A stretch of DNA of 64,000 nucleotides from Lichenostomus cassidix. Its lineage: Eukaryota > Chordata > Aves > Passeriformes > Meliphagidae. Below are positions 1 through 11,700 of this stretch, in pieces; position 1 is the first letter of the stretch; the number at the start of each line of letters is the position of its first letter. Below the pieces are notes generated by a model that worked only from the letters and a program-made list of their open reading frames with translations, did not search any database and was not told the DNA's origin. The stretch spans positions 22,743 to 86,742 of the forward strand of contig VLJF02000873.1 in assembly GCA_008360975.2 (NCBI GenBank), written 5' to 3'. The position numbers and the translations under genes are program-made.

Positions 1-833
1 TTTGGATTCCCAGTTGGAATTTTTGGGGTTTTAAGTGGAGCTTTCCGATTTCTGGTGGGAATTTTGTAATTTCCAGTGAGAATTTTGGGATTTCCGGTGA
101 GAATTTTTGGCTTCCAGGTGGGAATTTTGGGATTTCTGATGGGAATTTTGGGGTTTCTGGTGAGAATTTTGGATTTCCAGTGAGAATTTTGGGATTTCCA
201 AAAGGGAATTTTTTGGATTTCTGGTGGAAATTTTGGGTTTTTGGTGAGAATTTTGAGATTTCCAGGTGGAATTTTGGAATTTCTCGTAGGAATTTTGGGG
301 TTTCCGATGAGAATTTTGAGGTTTTTTTTGGTGGGAATTTTGGGATTTCTGAATTCTGGGATTTCCGGTGGGAATTTTTGGATTTCCTGTGGAATTTTCA
401 GATTCCCAGTGAAAATTTTTGGATTTCTGGTGGGAATTTTGGGTTTTCTGGTATCAATTTTCAGCTTTCCAGTGGGAATTTTTGGATTTCCAGTGAACAT
501 TTTCAGCTTTCTGGTGGGAATTTTCAAATTTTCAGTGAAAATTTTGGGTTTTCCGCTGGGAATTTTTGGCATTTCCGGTTGGAATTTTCAGGTTTTCCGA
601 TGAGAATTTTGTCATTTCTGCTCCAAATTTTAGGATTTCTGGTGGAATTTTTCGATTTCCGGCTGAAATTTTGAATTCCCGGCAGGAATTTTTGGTTTCC
701 CGATGGAAATTTCAAGATTTCCGGCGGCAAATTTGGTTTCTCTGGTACAAATGATCAGATTTCCAGTGGGAATTTTCAGATTTTCAGTGAAAATTTTGGC
801 ATTTCCTGTGAGAATTTTGGGTTTCTGGTCCTG
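1..833. repeat. Tandem repeat, about 21-24 bp unit, downstream of UBL4A
   Basis: Imperfect units of the type GGGAATTTTGGGATTTCTGGT fill the whole stretch. It lies 3' of UBL4A and may include its 3' UTR. The plus-strand open frames here only reflect repeat units without stops. No gene is seen. Confidence 0.9.
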
Positions 834-1001
834 CTAAGGGCTGGGCGAGGGGGCGGGGCTTAGTGAGGGGGCGTGGCCAGGGGCGTGGCTTAGCGAGGGG
901 GCGTGGCCGGGGGCGTGGCCAGGCTCCTCGGGCTGCAGCACTTTTAACCCTAAACGTTCCAGATCGTCCAGGCTGAGAGCGCGGAGAGCTCGCTCGTAGT
1001 C
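834..1001 (-). CDS. UBL4A: UBL4A exon 4 (terminal coding exon)
   Basis: The acceptor is CTCCCCCAG. The exon begins DYERALRALSLDDLERLGL, aligning with the human DYERSLSRLTLDDIERL region. After LQPEEP the reading frame enters a GGCCACGCCCCC-type repeat encoding GHAP and SLS units and stops at TAG (834-836). No AATAAA is visible on the minus strand between the stop and position 1, so the 3' end is not resolved. Confidence 0.92.
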   Translation of the reverse strand, partial: DYERALRALSLDDLERLGLKVLQPEEPGHAPGHAPSLSHAPGHAPSLSPAPSPSP

Positions 1002-4000
1002 CTGGGGGAGAAATAGCAAAATTTCAACCCAAAAATCCTAAAATTTGAACCCCAAAAATCCCAAAATTTGAACCCAAAAATCCCAAAATTTCAACACAAA
1101 AATCCTAAAATTTGAATCCAAAAATCCTAAAATTTCAACCCAGAAATCCCAAAATTTTAGCCCCAAAAAGCCAAAATTTGAACCCCCAAAATCCCAAAAT
1201 TTCAACCCAAAACCCCCAAAATTTGAACCCAAAAATCCCAAAATTTTAATGCAAAAATCCCAAAATTTCAACCCAAAAATCCCAAAATTTCAACCCCAAA
1301 AATCCCGAAGTTTGAACCCAAAAAATCCCAAAATTTGAACCCCAAAAATACAAAATTTTAACCCCAAAACCCCAAATTTCAACCCCCAGATATCCCAAAA
1401 TTTTAACCCAAAAAATCCCAAAATTTTAACCCCCAAAATCCCAAAATTTGAACCCAAAAATCCCAAAATTTGAACCCAAAAATTACCAAAATTTTAGCCC
1501 CAAAAATCCCAAATTTCAACCCCAAGAAACCTAAAATTTTAACCCAAAAATCCTAAAATTTCAACACAAAAATTCCAAAATTTTAACCCCCAAATCCCAA
1601 AATTTAAAAAAAAAATCTCAAAATTTCAGCCCAAAAATCCCAAAATTTGAACCCCAAAATTTGAACCCCAAAATCCCAAAATTTGAACCCCAAAAATCCC
1701 AAAATTTCAACCCAGAAATCCCAAAATTTTAGCCCCAAAAAGCCCAGAATTTTAACACCAAAAAATCCCAAAATTTCAACCCAAAAATCCCAAAAATTGA
1801 ACCTCAAAATCCCAACATTTCAACCCAAAATCCCAAAATTTTAGCCCCCAAAAGCCCAGAATTTTAACCCAAAATTTCAACCCAAAAAGCCCAAAATTTC
1901 AACCCCAAAAAGCGAAAATTTCAGCCCTGAAACCCCAGTTTTAGCCCCAAAAATCCCAAAATTTCATCCTCGACATACCAAAATTTTAACACCAAAATTT
2001 TAACACTAAAAATCCCAAAATTTGAATCCAAAAATCCCAAAATTTTAATGCCAAAAATCCCCAATTTTAGTCTCAGAATCCCCAAATTCGAGTGATCCTG
2101 AAAAACCTTGAAATCCCCCAAAAAACACCCCAAAAACACCCCAAAGAGCCCCAAAACCCCCGAAAATCCACCCAAATCACCCCAAATTCCTCTAAAATCC
2201 CCTCAAATCACCCAAAATCCCCCCAAATTTTCCCCAAATTCCCCCCAAAAATCCCAAATTTCCCCTAAATTTCCCCCAAATTTCCCCCAATATTCACCCC
2301 AAAATCCCCCAAAATCCCAAATATCCCCAAAAATCCCAAATTTCTCTGAAATTCCCCAAAACCCCAATTTTTCCAGAAGATCCCAAATTTTCTCCCAAAA
2401 TCCCTTTAAATCCCCCCAAAGACTCCCGAAAATCCCAAATTTCCCCAAAATTTCCCAAAATTCCCCAAAATTCCCCCAAATATCCCAAAAAAATCCCAAA
2501 TTTTCCCCAAATTTCCTCAAAATTCCAAAAAAAATTTCCCCAAAATTTCCCCAAAATTTCCCCAAAAATTCCCAAAATTTTTCCAAAATTCCCAAAAATT
2601 CCCCAAAATTTCCCCAAAATTTCCAAATCCTCCAAAACTCCCAAATTTTCCCAAAATCCCAAAATTGCCAGATTTCAAAATCCAAATTTCCCCCAAAATC
2701 CCCCAAAAAATCCCAAATTCCCCCAAAATCCCAAATCCCCAAAACCCCAAAACTTCAAACCCATATCTCCCCCCAATCCCCCAAATCCCCCAAAATCCCA
2801 TCCCCAAAAAATCCAATATTCCCCAAAACCCAATTTTTCCTCCAAAACCCCCAAATTTCCCTCAAAAACCCCTAAATTTCCCCCAAAACTCCCAAAACCC
2901 CTAAATTCCTCCAAACCCCAAATCTCCCAAAATCCCCAAATCAAAACCCCAAACCCCAAACAATCCCACCTTGTGCAGCTGCTGCATCACCTTGGCTCCC
3001 TCGTGGCTCCCGAAATGTTTCCCCAAAACTTTGGCCAGGAGAGGCCCAAAAACCCCTTTTTGGGGCATTTGGGGATCCCCGAAATCCGGGGGGGGAGGGG
3101 CGAGCTCTGCCCCTCCCCCCCCGCCCCGCGCCCCTCCCCCACCCGGCTTCGGCACCAGGTTGAGGCGAGAGGAGGGAGAGATGGAGTAATCCGATAGGCG
3201 GCGCTCGTCTGGAATTTGGGAAATTTGGGGTTTTTTGGGTATTTTGGGGGAAAATTGGGATTTTTGGGGTTTAAGGAGGAAATTTGGGGTTTTTTGGGGG
3301 AATTTGGGGTTTAAAAGGGATTTGGGGTTTTTGGGGATTTGGGGGAGATTTGGGGTTTATGGGGATTTGGGAAAATTTGGGGAGATTTGGGGGAATTTGG
3401 GGGTTTTTGGGAGGTTTGGGGTTTTATGGGAGGAAATTTGGGATTTTGGGGGGAATTTGGGGTTTGGAAATTTGGGGGATATTTGGGGTTTTTGGGGGAT
3501 TTGGGAAAATTTGGGGGATTTTGGGGGTTTTGGGAGGGAAATTTGGGGTTTTATGGAGGAAATTTGGGGTTTTTTGGGGGAATTTGGGGTTTTTGGGGAA
3601 ATTTGGGGATTTTGGGGGAAATTTGGTGGAGTTTTGGGGTTTAAATGGGAGGATTTGGGAAATTTGGGGAAATTTGGGGGAATTTGGGGGTTTTTGGGAG
3701 TGTTTGGGGTTTTATGGGTGGAAATTTGGGTTTTGGGGGATTTATAGATTTTGAGGATTTGGGGTACTTGGGGTTTTTGGGGGAAATTTGGGATTTTTTG
3801 AGGGTTTGGGTTTTTTGGGGAGAATTTTGGGATTTTTTGGGAGATTTTGGGGATTTGTGGGAATTTTGGGATATTTGGGGAGGTTTTGGGGAAATTTGGG
3901 ATTTTTTGGAGAAATTTGGGGGATTTTGTGGGGAAAATTGGGAGTTTGGGGAGGAATTTGGAGGAATTTTGGGATTTTTTAGGAAGGATTTTGGGGGAAA

Positions 4001-7000
4001 TTTGGGATTTTTTGGGGGAAATTTGGGGGAATTTGGGGAAAGTTTGGGATTTTTTTGGGAAATTTAGGAATTTTTGGGGATTTTTGGGATTTTGGGGGAA
4101 ATTTGGGATTTTTTGGGGATTTTGGGGGATTTGGGTTTGGAAATTTGGGAAATTTAAATTTTGGAATTGGGGAAATTGATCCCAAATTTGGGGACTGAAG
4201 TTAGGGAAATTTACCCAAAATTTAAACTTTGAAAATGGGGAAATTTATCCGAAATTTGGGGAAATTCACGAGAAATTTGGGAAAAATCCCACGAAATGTC
4301 AACACCAAAGTTGGGGAAATTTACCCAAAATTTGAGGAAAATTCTCCTGAAATTTGGACTCAGAAACTGGGGAAATATCCCTGAAATTTGGGGACCAAAA
4401 TTGGGGAAATTCCCATTAAATTTGGAGCAAGAAGTTGGGGAAATTCCCGTGAAATTTGGGAAAATTCCTGCAAAATTTGGGAGAATTCCCTCGAAATTTG
4501 GAGCCTGAAATGGAGAAAATTTACCTGAAATTTGGAGACAGAAATGGGGGAAATTCAGGTGAAATTTGGGGAAATTGTCACCAAATTTGGAGCCAAAAAT
4601 TGGGGAAATTTAGCCAGAATTGGAAAAATTCCCCTGAAATTTAAGCCCCGAAATTGGGGAAATTCACCTGCAATTTGGAGGCAGAAATTTGGGAAAATGC
4701 CTCTAAAGTTGGGGAAATTTACCCAAAATTTGGGGATTGAAATTGGGAAAATTCGCCCAAAAATTTGGGTCTGAAATTGGGGAATTTACCCAAAATTTCT
4801 ACCTCAAAATTGGGGGAATTCACTCGGAATTTAAATCCTGAAATTGGGGAAATTTCCCCAAAATTTGGAGCAAAAAGTTGGGGAAATTCATGAGAAATTT
4901 GGGAAAATTCCCCTGAAATTTGGAGCCACAAATTTGGGAAAATGTCTCAGAAATTGGGGAAATTTCCCCAAAATTTGGGAAAAATCACCCAAAATGTCAA
5001 CCCTGAAATTGAGGAAATTTACTCAAAATTTGGAGCAAAAAATTGAGGAAATTTCCCCAAAATTTGGAGCAAAAAATTGGGGAAATTCATCCAAATTTGG
5101 GGAAATTTACCTGGAATTTGGAGGGAAGAAATTCGGGAAATTCGTGCAAAAGTTGGGAAAACTCCCTTGGAATTTGGAGCCAAAAATTGGGGAAATTTAT
5201 CCAGAATTTGGAACCTGAAATTGAGGGAATTTACCCCAAATTTGGAGTAAGAAATTGCAGAAAATTCCCACGAAAATCAAGCCTGAAATTGGGAAAATTC
5301 CCTTGAAATTTGGAGCCAAAAATTGGGAAATTCAATTGAAATTTGGAGCTTGAAATTGGGAGAATTCCCCTGAAATTGGGAAAATTTATCCAAAATTTGG
5401 AGTTGGAATTTGGGGAAATTCCCAGGAAATTGGGAAAATTCGCCTGAAATTTGAGGTTCAAAACTGAGCAAATTTACCCAAAATTTGGACTCAGAAATTG
5501 GGGAAAATGCCTCTGAAATTTGGAAAAATCCTGGGAATTCGGAGCCCAAAAATTGGGGAAATTTATCCAAAATTTCAACTTAGAAATTGGGGAAATTTAT
5601 CCCAAATTTGGGGAGTAAAGTTAGGGAAATTTGGGGAAATTTGGGGTCAGAAATTGGGGGAATTTATCTGGAATTTGGGAAAAATCCCACGAAATGTCAA
5701 TATCGAAGTTGGGGAAATTTAGCTGAAAATTGGAGCCAAAAATTGAGGAAATTTCCCCAAAAATTTGGGGAAATTCACTGGAATTTGGGGTTTGAAATTG
5801 AGGAAATTCATGAGAAATTTGGGAAAAAATCCCTTGAAATTTGGGGCCCAAAATTGGGGAAATTCCACCAAAAATCGGGGATTGAAATTGGGAAAATTTA
5901 CCCGAAATTTGGAGCCCAAAATTGGAACTTCCCAATCCCCCAAAATCTCCCCAAATTCCCCCAAAATCCCCACAAATCCCTCCAAAATCGCCTGAAATTC
6001 CCCCAAAATTCCTCAAAATCACCACAAAAATCCCCCCAAAATCCCAAAATTCCCACAAATCCCCAACATTTTTCCCAAATTTCAAAAAAAATTCCCCCAA
6101 ATTCCTCAAAATCATCATAAAAATCCCTAAAAAGATCCGAAAATTCCCCCTAAATCCCCTCAAAACTCCCCTGAAATCCCCCAAACTCTCCCCAGATCCC
6201 CAAAAAATTTTCTCAAATTTCCCCCAAACCCCCAAAATCCCCCAAATTTCCCCCAAAATTCCCCCAAAATTCCCCCAAATTCCTCAAATCCCCAAAAAAA
6301 TCCCAAAAAATCCCAAAATTAAAAAAAAAATCCAAAAAATCCCCCAAAAATCCCTCAAAACCTCCAAAAATCCCCCAAAAATCCCAAAAAATTCCCCAAA
6401 ATTTCCCAAATTTCCCCAAATCAAATTTCCCCCAAACCCCCAAAATCCCCCAAAAATTCCCCAAAAATTCCCCAAAATTCCTCAAAACCACCACAAAAAT
6501 CCCAAAAAATCCCAAAATTCCCCCAAAATTCCCCAAAAATTTCCCAAATTTCACAAATCCCAATTTTTTCCCAAATTTCCCCCAAATCCACAAAATTCTC
6601 CCCAAATCATTAAAAATTCCTCAAATTCCCCCAAAATTCCTCAAAATCACCACAAAAATCCCAAAATTCCACAAAACTCAACCCAAATCCCCAAAAATTT
6701 TCTCAAATTTCCCCAAACCCCAAAATCCCCAAATCCCCAAAATCCCCAAAATTCCTCAAAACCACCACAAAAATCCACCAAAAAATCCCAAAAATCTCCC
6801 AAAAATTTCCCAAATTTCCCCAAATCCCAAATTTCCCCCAAAACCCCCAAATACCCCAAAAATACCCCAAAAATTCCCCAAAATTCCTCAAAACACCACA
6901 AAAATCCCCAAAAATCCCAAAATTCCCCAAAATACCCCAAAAAATTTCCCAAATTTCCCCCAAATCCTAAAAATTCTCAAAATCCCCCAAAATCCCTCAA

Positions 7001-8384
7001 AATCACAACAAAATCCAAAAATTCACCAAAATCCCCCAAAAATCCACAAAAAATCCCAAAAAATCCCCAAAAAATCCCCAAAAAATCTCTCAAAAATCCC
7101 GAAAAATTCCCCCAAAAATCCCGAAAAATTCCTCCAAAAATCAGGAAAAAAAAATCAGAAAAAATCCCCAAAAAATCCCAAAAAATCTAAAAAAAATCCC
7201 CAAAAAATCCCCAAAAATCCCCAAAAAATCCTCAAAAAATCCCCAAAAATCCTCAAAAATCCCAAAAAATCCCCAAAAAATCCCCAAAAATCCCAAAAAA
7301 TCCCCAAAATCCCCAAAAAATCCCCAAAAATCCCCAAAAATCCCAAATCCTCACCTGCCAGCGCCTTCCCCCTGTAGAGGAGTCTCTGCTGCTCCACTGG
7401 CACCTGCAGCCTCTCAGCCACCTGAGCCTTCAGGTCGCCAACCAGCTCGTCTGGGGACACCTGGGGGTGGCCCGGGGGGCTCTGAGACCCCAAAAAACCC
7501 CCAAAATGTACCCCAAAAACCCCCGGGGGGAAAATCCCAAATTTAACCTAAAATTACCCCAAAAATCCCCAAAGAAATAGCAGAAAATGAATTCAAAATT
7601 CACCCAAAATGCACCCCGGGAACCCCAAAATTCACCCCAGAGGAGCTCTGAGACCCCAAAAAAACCCCCAAAATGCACCTCAAAAACCCCCGGGGGGAAA
7701 TCCCAAATTTAACCCAAAATTACCCCAAAAATCCCTAAAATTCCTCCAAAAAAAGTCCTCAAAACTCACTCAAAATTCACTCACAATCCACACAAAATTC
7801 ACCCAAAATTCACCCCAGGGGTGTCCCGAGGAGCTCTGAAACCCCAAAAAACCCCAAAAAAACCCCCAAAAACCCCCGGGGGAAAATCCCAAATTCAACC
7901 TAAAATTACCCCAAAAATCCCCAAAGAAATAGCAGAAAATTAATTCAAAATTCACCCAAAATTCACTCAAAATCCATCCCAGGATCACCAAAATTCACCC
8001 CAGAGGAGCTCTGAGACTCCAAAAAACCCCCAAAATGCACCCCAAAAACCCTCGAGGGGGAAAATCCCAAATTTAACCTAAAATTATCCGAAAATTACCC
8101 CAAAGAATCTCCAAAGAAATCCTCAAAATTCACTTAAAATTCACTCAAAATCCATCCCGGGATCACCAAAATTCACCCCAGAGGAGCTCTGAGACCCCAA
8201 AAAACCCCAAAAATGAACCCCGAAACCCTCCTGGACCCCAAATTCCCAAAATGACCCCAAATTTCCCCAAATTTCCCCAAAATTCCCCCAAAATCCCCAC
8301 AGAAATCCCCCAAAATCCCCCAAATCCCCTCTTTACCTGCAGGCTGCACTCGCGGCCTTGCAAAGCTTTCACCGTCAGCAGCAT
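834..8384 (-). CDS. UBL4A: UBL4A, ubiquitin-like protein 4A (complete gene, 4 exons)
   Basis: UBL4A (Get5 homologue) is a cytosolic subunit of the BAG6 complex that hands tail-anchored membrane proteins from SGTA to the TRC40/GET3 pathway. The coding exons are 8337-8384, 7355-7460, 2970-3208 and 834-1001. All junctions are GT-AG and in phase, giving 186 codons against 157 in human. The ubiquitin-like domain starts MLLTVKALQGRECSLQ, continues through QQRLLYRGKALAG and ends RLSDYSISPSSRLNLV. The C-terminal part has AKVLGKHFGSHEGAKV and DYERALRALSLDDLERLGL, matching the human BAG6-binding region. Two oddities are a Gly/Pro-rich insertion after the UBL domain and a tail of GHAP/SLS repeats in place of the usual C-terminus. 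The introns consist almost wholly of tandem repeats. The gene diverges from LAGE3 across a shared promoter. Identity is confident; functional integrity is inferred from the open frame. Confidence 0.95.
1011..2095. repeat. UBL4A intron 3 repeat A, about 21 bp unit
   Basis: Units of the type CCCAAAATTTGAACCCCAAA are repeated about 50 times with drift. The C/A-rich strand is plus, so the UBL4A transcript is G/T-rich here. Confidence 0.9.
2096..2960. repeat. UBL4A intron 3 repeat B, CCCCAAAATT type
   Basis: A short-period array of CCCCAAAATT-like units of about 10 bp runs up to the exon 3 donor. It has the same strand polarity as repeat A. Confidence 0.9.
2970..3208 (-). CDS. UBL4A: UBL4A exon 3, with Gly/Pro-rich insertion
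   Basis: The acceptor is AAATTCCAG and the donor is CACAAG|GTGGGA. The exon completes the ubiquitin fold with ERRLSDYSISPSSRLNLV. It then runs into a low-complexity linker (GGGGARGGGGGAELAPPPP) and resumes homology with AKVLGKHFGSHEGAKVMQQL. The linker falls where human UBL4A has an ordinary charged loop, so coding GC-rich expansion is likely. Confidence 0.93.
3209..4185. repeat. UBL4A intron 2 repeat, GGGGATTTGGGG type
   Basis: A G/T-rich array begins almost at the exon 3 acceptor. Purine/pyrimidine polarity is opposite to that on the other side of the exon. The transcript is C/A-rich here. Confidence 0.9.
4186..5930. repeat. UBL4A intron 2 repeat, roughly 30-40 bp unit
   Basis: Units contain AATTTGGAGCCAAAAATTGG followed by GGAAATTCACC-like text. 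This is a longer-period array than its neighbours, with mixed polarity. No exon was found in it. Confidence 0.85.
5931..7350. repeat. UBL4A intron 2 repeat, CCCCAAAAAT type
   Basis: The plus strand becomes C/A-rich again, with units such as CCCCAAAAATC. From about 7150 it is almost pure AAAAAATCCCC up to the exon 2 donor. It has very high G-quadruplex or i-motif potential. Confidence 0.9.
7355..7460 (-). CDS. UBL4A: UBL4A exon 2
   Basis: The acceptor is CCACCCCCAG and the donor is GCAG|GTGAGG. The 106-nt exon encodes VSPDELVGDLKAQVAER and then QQRLLYRGKALA, the helix and central strands of the ubiquitin-like domain. It ends in phase 1. Confidence 0.95.
7461..8330. repeat. UBL4A intron 1 higher-order repeat, about 170-190 bp period
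   Basis: The text GAGGAGCTCTGAGACCCC recurs near 7640, 7830, 8000 and 8185. A related version (GGGGGGCTCTGAGACCCC) lies directly at the exon 2 acceptor near 7480. The array therefore appears seeded from the exon 2 3' splice-site region. Confidence 0.8.
8337..8384 (-). CDS. UBL4A: UBL4A exon 1 (start codon exon)
   Basis: The ATG is at 8384-8382. The exon encodes 16 residues, MLLTVKALQGRECSLQ, the first strands of the ubiquitin fold, and ends in phase 0 at a CAG|GTAAAG donor. The start matches the human N-terminus and sits just inside the GC-rich divergent promoter. Confidence 0.95.
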
Positions 8385-8680
8385 GGCGGCTTTGGCACCC
8401 CCGAGACCCCAAAAAAAACCCCAAAAAAACCCCAAAAACCCCAAAAAACCCCAAAAATTCCTCCCGGAAGCAGCGGGAAGCAGCGAGACCCCCGAGATCA
8501 GCGAGCCTGGAGGACTCAGGGCCAGAGCGCCTCCCGCGCTACCATCGAGACGAGAGCGGAGCGCCGCCGTTACCATAGAGACACAGGCCTAGAGAGGCTT
8601 CGGCGTTACCATAGAGATGAGGCCTAGAGCGGCGCCTGACGCCGGAAGTGGGCGGGGCTTGTTCCGGCAAGATGGCGGCG
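8385..8680. promoter_or_regulatory. Divergent UBL4A/LAGE3 promoter
   Basis: The 287 bp between the UBL4A ATG and the first plus-strand ATG hold several sites by sequence match. There is an ETS site CCGGAAGTG (8642-8650), a GC box GGGCGGGGC (8650-8658) and a YY1-type element CAAGATGGCGGC (8668-8679) over an ATG. Three X-box-like elements are based on TACCATNGAGA (8539-8550, 8569-8582, 8605-8618). The binding factors are inferred from motif knowledge. No TATA box is seen. Confidence 0.7.
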
Positions 8681-8700
8681 CCCACGGAGATGCTTCAGCT
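8672..8700 (+). CDS. LAGE3: Tentative LAGE3 first exon
   Basis: The ATG at 8672 opens MAAPTEMLQ and overlaps a YY1-type promoter element, as in many housekeeping genes. The only nearby GT (8701) would end the exon in phase 2, whereas exon 2 needs phase 0. Either this is not the coding first exon or another donor is used. Confidence 0.3.
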
Positions 8701-11700
8701 GTATCCTCGGCTGAGGGGATTTGGGAATTTTGGGAATTTTGGGATTTTTTTTGGAATTTTGGGATGTTTTGTGGGAATTTCGCTTCTCGATCTTCCCCTC
8801 GATCCTCGTTAGTGCGGCGGAGGGGATTTTGGGGCTCCTGGGTGGGTTTTGGGGGGAAATTCGGGTGAATTTTTGGGGATTTCGGGATTTTTTTGGGGAA
8901 TTCCGTGCGGATTTTGGGGAATTTTGGGATGTTTTTTGGGAATTTCGCTCCTCGAGTCCTTCCTCGATCCCCGCGGATGGATTTTGGGGAGATTTTGGGG
9001 GATTTCGGGGCTGTTTGGATGGAATTTCGGGGCTGTCGGTTTGAATTTCGGGGAAAATTTGGGAATTTCGGGATTTTTTATTTTGGAATTTCGGGATTTT
9101 TTTTTGGAATTTCGGGATTTTTTTTTAAATTTGGGGGTTTTTGGGGGAATTTTTTGGTTATTACGTTTTTTTGGAATTTCAGGGTTACTTTGTGTTTTTT
9201 TGTTTTTTGGTTTTTGGGGTTTTTTTCAAATTTCGGAGGAGATTTTTTTGGGATTTATTTTTTCGATTTTCCGGATATTTTTCGGGAATTTTGGGTTATT
9301 TTCTGGGAATTTTTTGCGAGGAGAATTTCGGGATGATTTTTGGGGAATTTCGGAGCTTTTTTTCTCCCAAATTCCTCGCGGATTTGTTTTTTTTTTTAAT
9401 TCTTTCCGATTTTTTGGGAATTTCGGGATATTTTTTCGGCAATTTCAAGGTTGTTTTTTTCCCAAATTCCGCTCGATTTTTTGGGATTTTCGCGCGTTTT
9501 TTTGGGAATTCTTTCCGATTTTGGGGGAATTTCGGGATTTTTCGGGTTTTGGGAATTTCAAAGCATTTTTTCTCCGAATTCTGCTGGAATTTTTTGGGAA
9601 TTCTTTCCGATTTTTTGGGATTTTCGGGTTATTTTTAGGGGGAATTTCGGGGCGATTTCTTTCCCAATTCCACACGGATTTTTTGGGAATTCTTTCCGAT
9701 TTTTTGGGAATTTCGGGACCATTTTGGAGCAATTTCTGAGCTATTTTTTGGGGTAATTTCTGGGTTATTTTTCTCCAAATTCCTCGCGGTTTTTGGGGAA
9801 TTTCGGGATAATTTTTGGGGAATTTCGGGATAATTTTTTTTGGAATTTCGGGATAATTTTTGGGGCAATTTCTGGGCAATTTTCCTCCGAATTCCACTCA
9901 GTTTTTTGGGAATTCCGAGCGATTTCTTGGGAATTCTTTCCGATTTTTTGGGAACTTCTGGATTTTCGTTTTTGGGGAATTTCGGAGTTACTTTTAGGAG
10001 ATTTCAGGGCAATTTTTCTCCAAATTCTTTCCGATTTTTTGGAAATTCTTTCCGATTTTTTTTGGGAATTTCGGGATAATTTTTTTTTTTAATTTCGGGA
10101 TAACTTTTTCGGGCAATTTTAGGGTTATTTTTCTCCGAATTCCTCGCTGTTTTTTGGGGGAATTTCGGGATAATTTTTTGGAATTTCGAGGCTAATTTTT
10201 TTTCCAAATTCCTCGCGGATTTTTGGGAATTTCAGGATAATTTTTTTTTAATTTCAGGATAATTTTTGGAGCAATTTCCGGATAATTGTTTTTTAAATTT
10301 CGGGATTTTTTTAAATTTCAGGATAATTTTTTTAATTTCGGGATAATTTTTTAGCAATTTCAGGGCAATTTTTCTCCAAACTTCTCGCTGGTTTTGGGAA
10401 GGGATAATTTTTTTTTTAATTTTGGGATAATTTTTGAGAATTTCGGATTGTTTTTTAGGAATTTCAGGATAATTATTTTTAATTTCAGGATAATTTTTTT
10501 TTCATTTCAGGATAATTTTTTTTTTTAATTTCAGGATAATTTTTTTAAATTTCGGGATAATTTTTGGAGCAATTTCAGGGCAATTTTTCTCCAAACTTCT
10601 CGCTGTTTTTTGGGAATTTCTGGACAATTTTTTGGGAATTTCAGGATAATTTTTCGGGAATTTCGGGATCATTTTTCCAGAAGGTTCTCCTTAGCCCCTC
10701 CCCCGCTCGCTGCTCCTCCCCCTCCCCTCCCCCCGCCTGGCTCAGGTCGCTCTGGCGGCTTTGGAACCGGATCTGGCGGCGCCCCTCCCCCACCCCGGAC
10801 AGCGCCCCTCCCCCACCGCGCGGGCAGAGCGGAGAGCAGAGAGACTGGTGGTGTGAGTGGGAAACTGGGAGCGACTGGGAGCGACTGGGAACGACTGGGA
10901 ACAAACTGGGAGCGACTGGGAGCGACTGGGAGGGACTGGGAATGAACTGGGAGGGACTGGGAGCGACTGGGAATGGACTGGGAGAGACTGGGAACAAACT
11001 GGGAGCGACTGGGAGGGACTGGGAATGAACTGGGAGGGACTGGGATGGACTGGGAATGAACTGGGAGGGACTGGTTTATACTGGGAGGGACTGGGAGGGA
11101 ACTGGGATCAGAATAGGAGGGACTGGTTTATACTGGGATGGACTGGGATGGATTGGGATGGATTGGACGGACTGGGATGAACTGGGAGGGAACTGGGAAT
11201 GGATTTGGAATGAACTGGGATGGACTGGTTTATACTGGGAGGAGATTGGGAGGGACTGGGAATGGGCTGGGAGAGACTGGGAGGGAACTGGTTTATACTG
11301 GGAGGGAACTGGGAGTGAACTGGAATAGATTGGGACAGACTGGGATAGATTAGGATGTACTGGGAGGGACTGGGAATGCATTGGGAATGAACTGGGATGG
11401 ACTGGTTTATACTGGGAGGGACTGGGATGGGACTGGGATATACTGGGAGGGAACTGGGAATGGACTGGGAATGGAATGGGAATGAACTGGGAGGGAACTG
11501 GGATGGGAATGGGAGAGACTGGGAATGGATTGGGAGGAGATTGGGAATGAACTGGGATATACTGGGAGAGACTGGGATGAACTGGAATAGATTGGGAGGG
11601 AACTGGGATAGACTAGGATGTACTGGAAGTGGACTGGGAGGAACTGGGATGGACTGAGATGAACTGGGACAGACTGGGATGGACTGGGAGGGACTGGGAG

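Noticed and set aside
2108..2875. Pro/Lys/Ser-rich plus-strand frame (255 codons) and overlapping Gly/Phe/Trp-rich minus frames
   Set aside because: These are translations of the CCCCAAAATT array. Several frames on both strands are open at once, as expected from a stop-poor repeat.
5922..7190. 422-codon Lys/Pro-rich plus-strand frame
   Set aside because: It is a repeat translation within UBL4A intron 2, with no conserved motif.
2096..7350. True telomere sequence
   Set aside because: The tracts are GGGGTTTT-like with drift, not vertebrate TTAGGG, and they lie inside introns.
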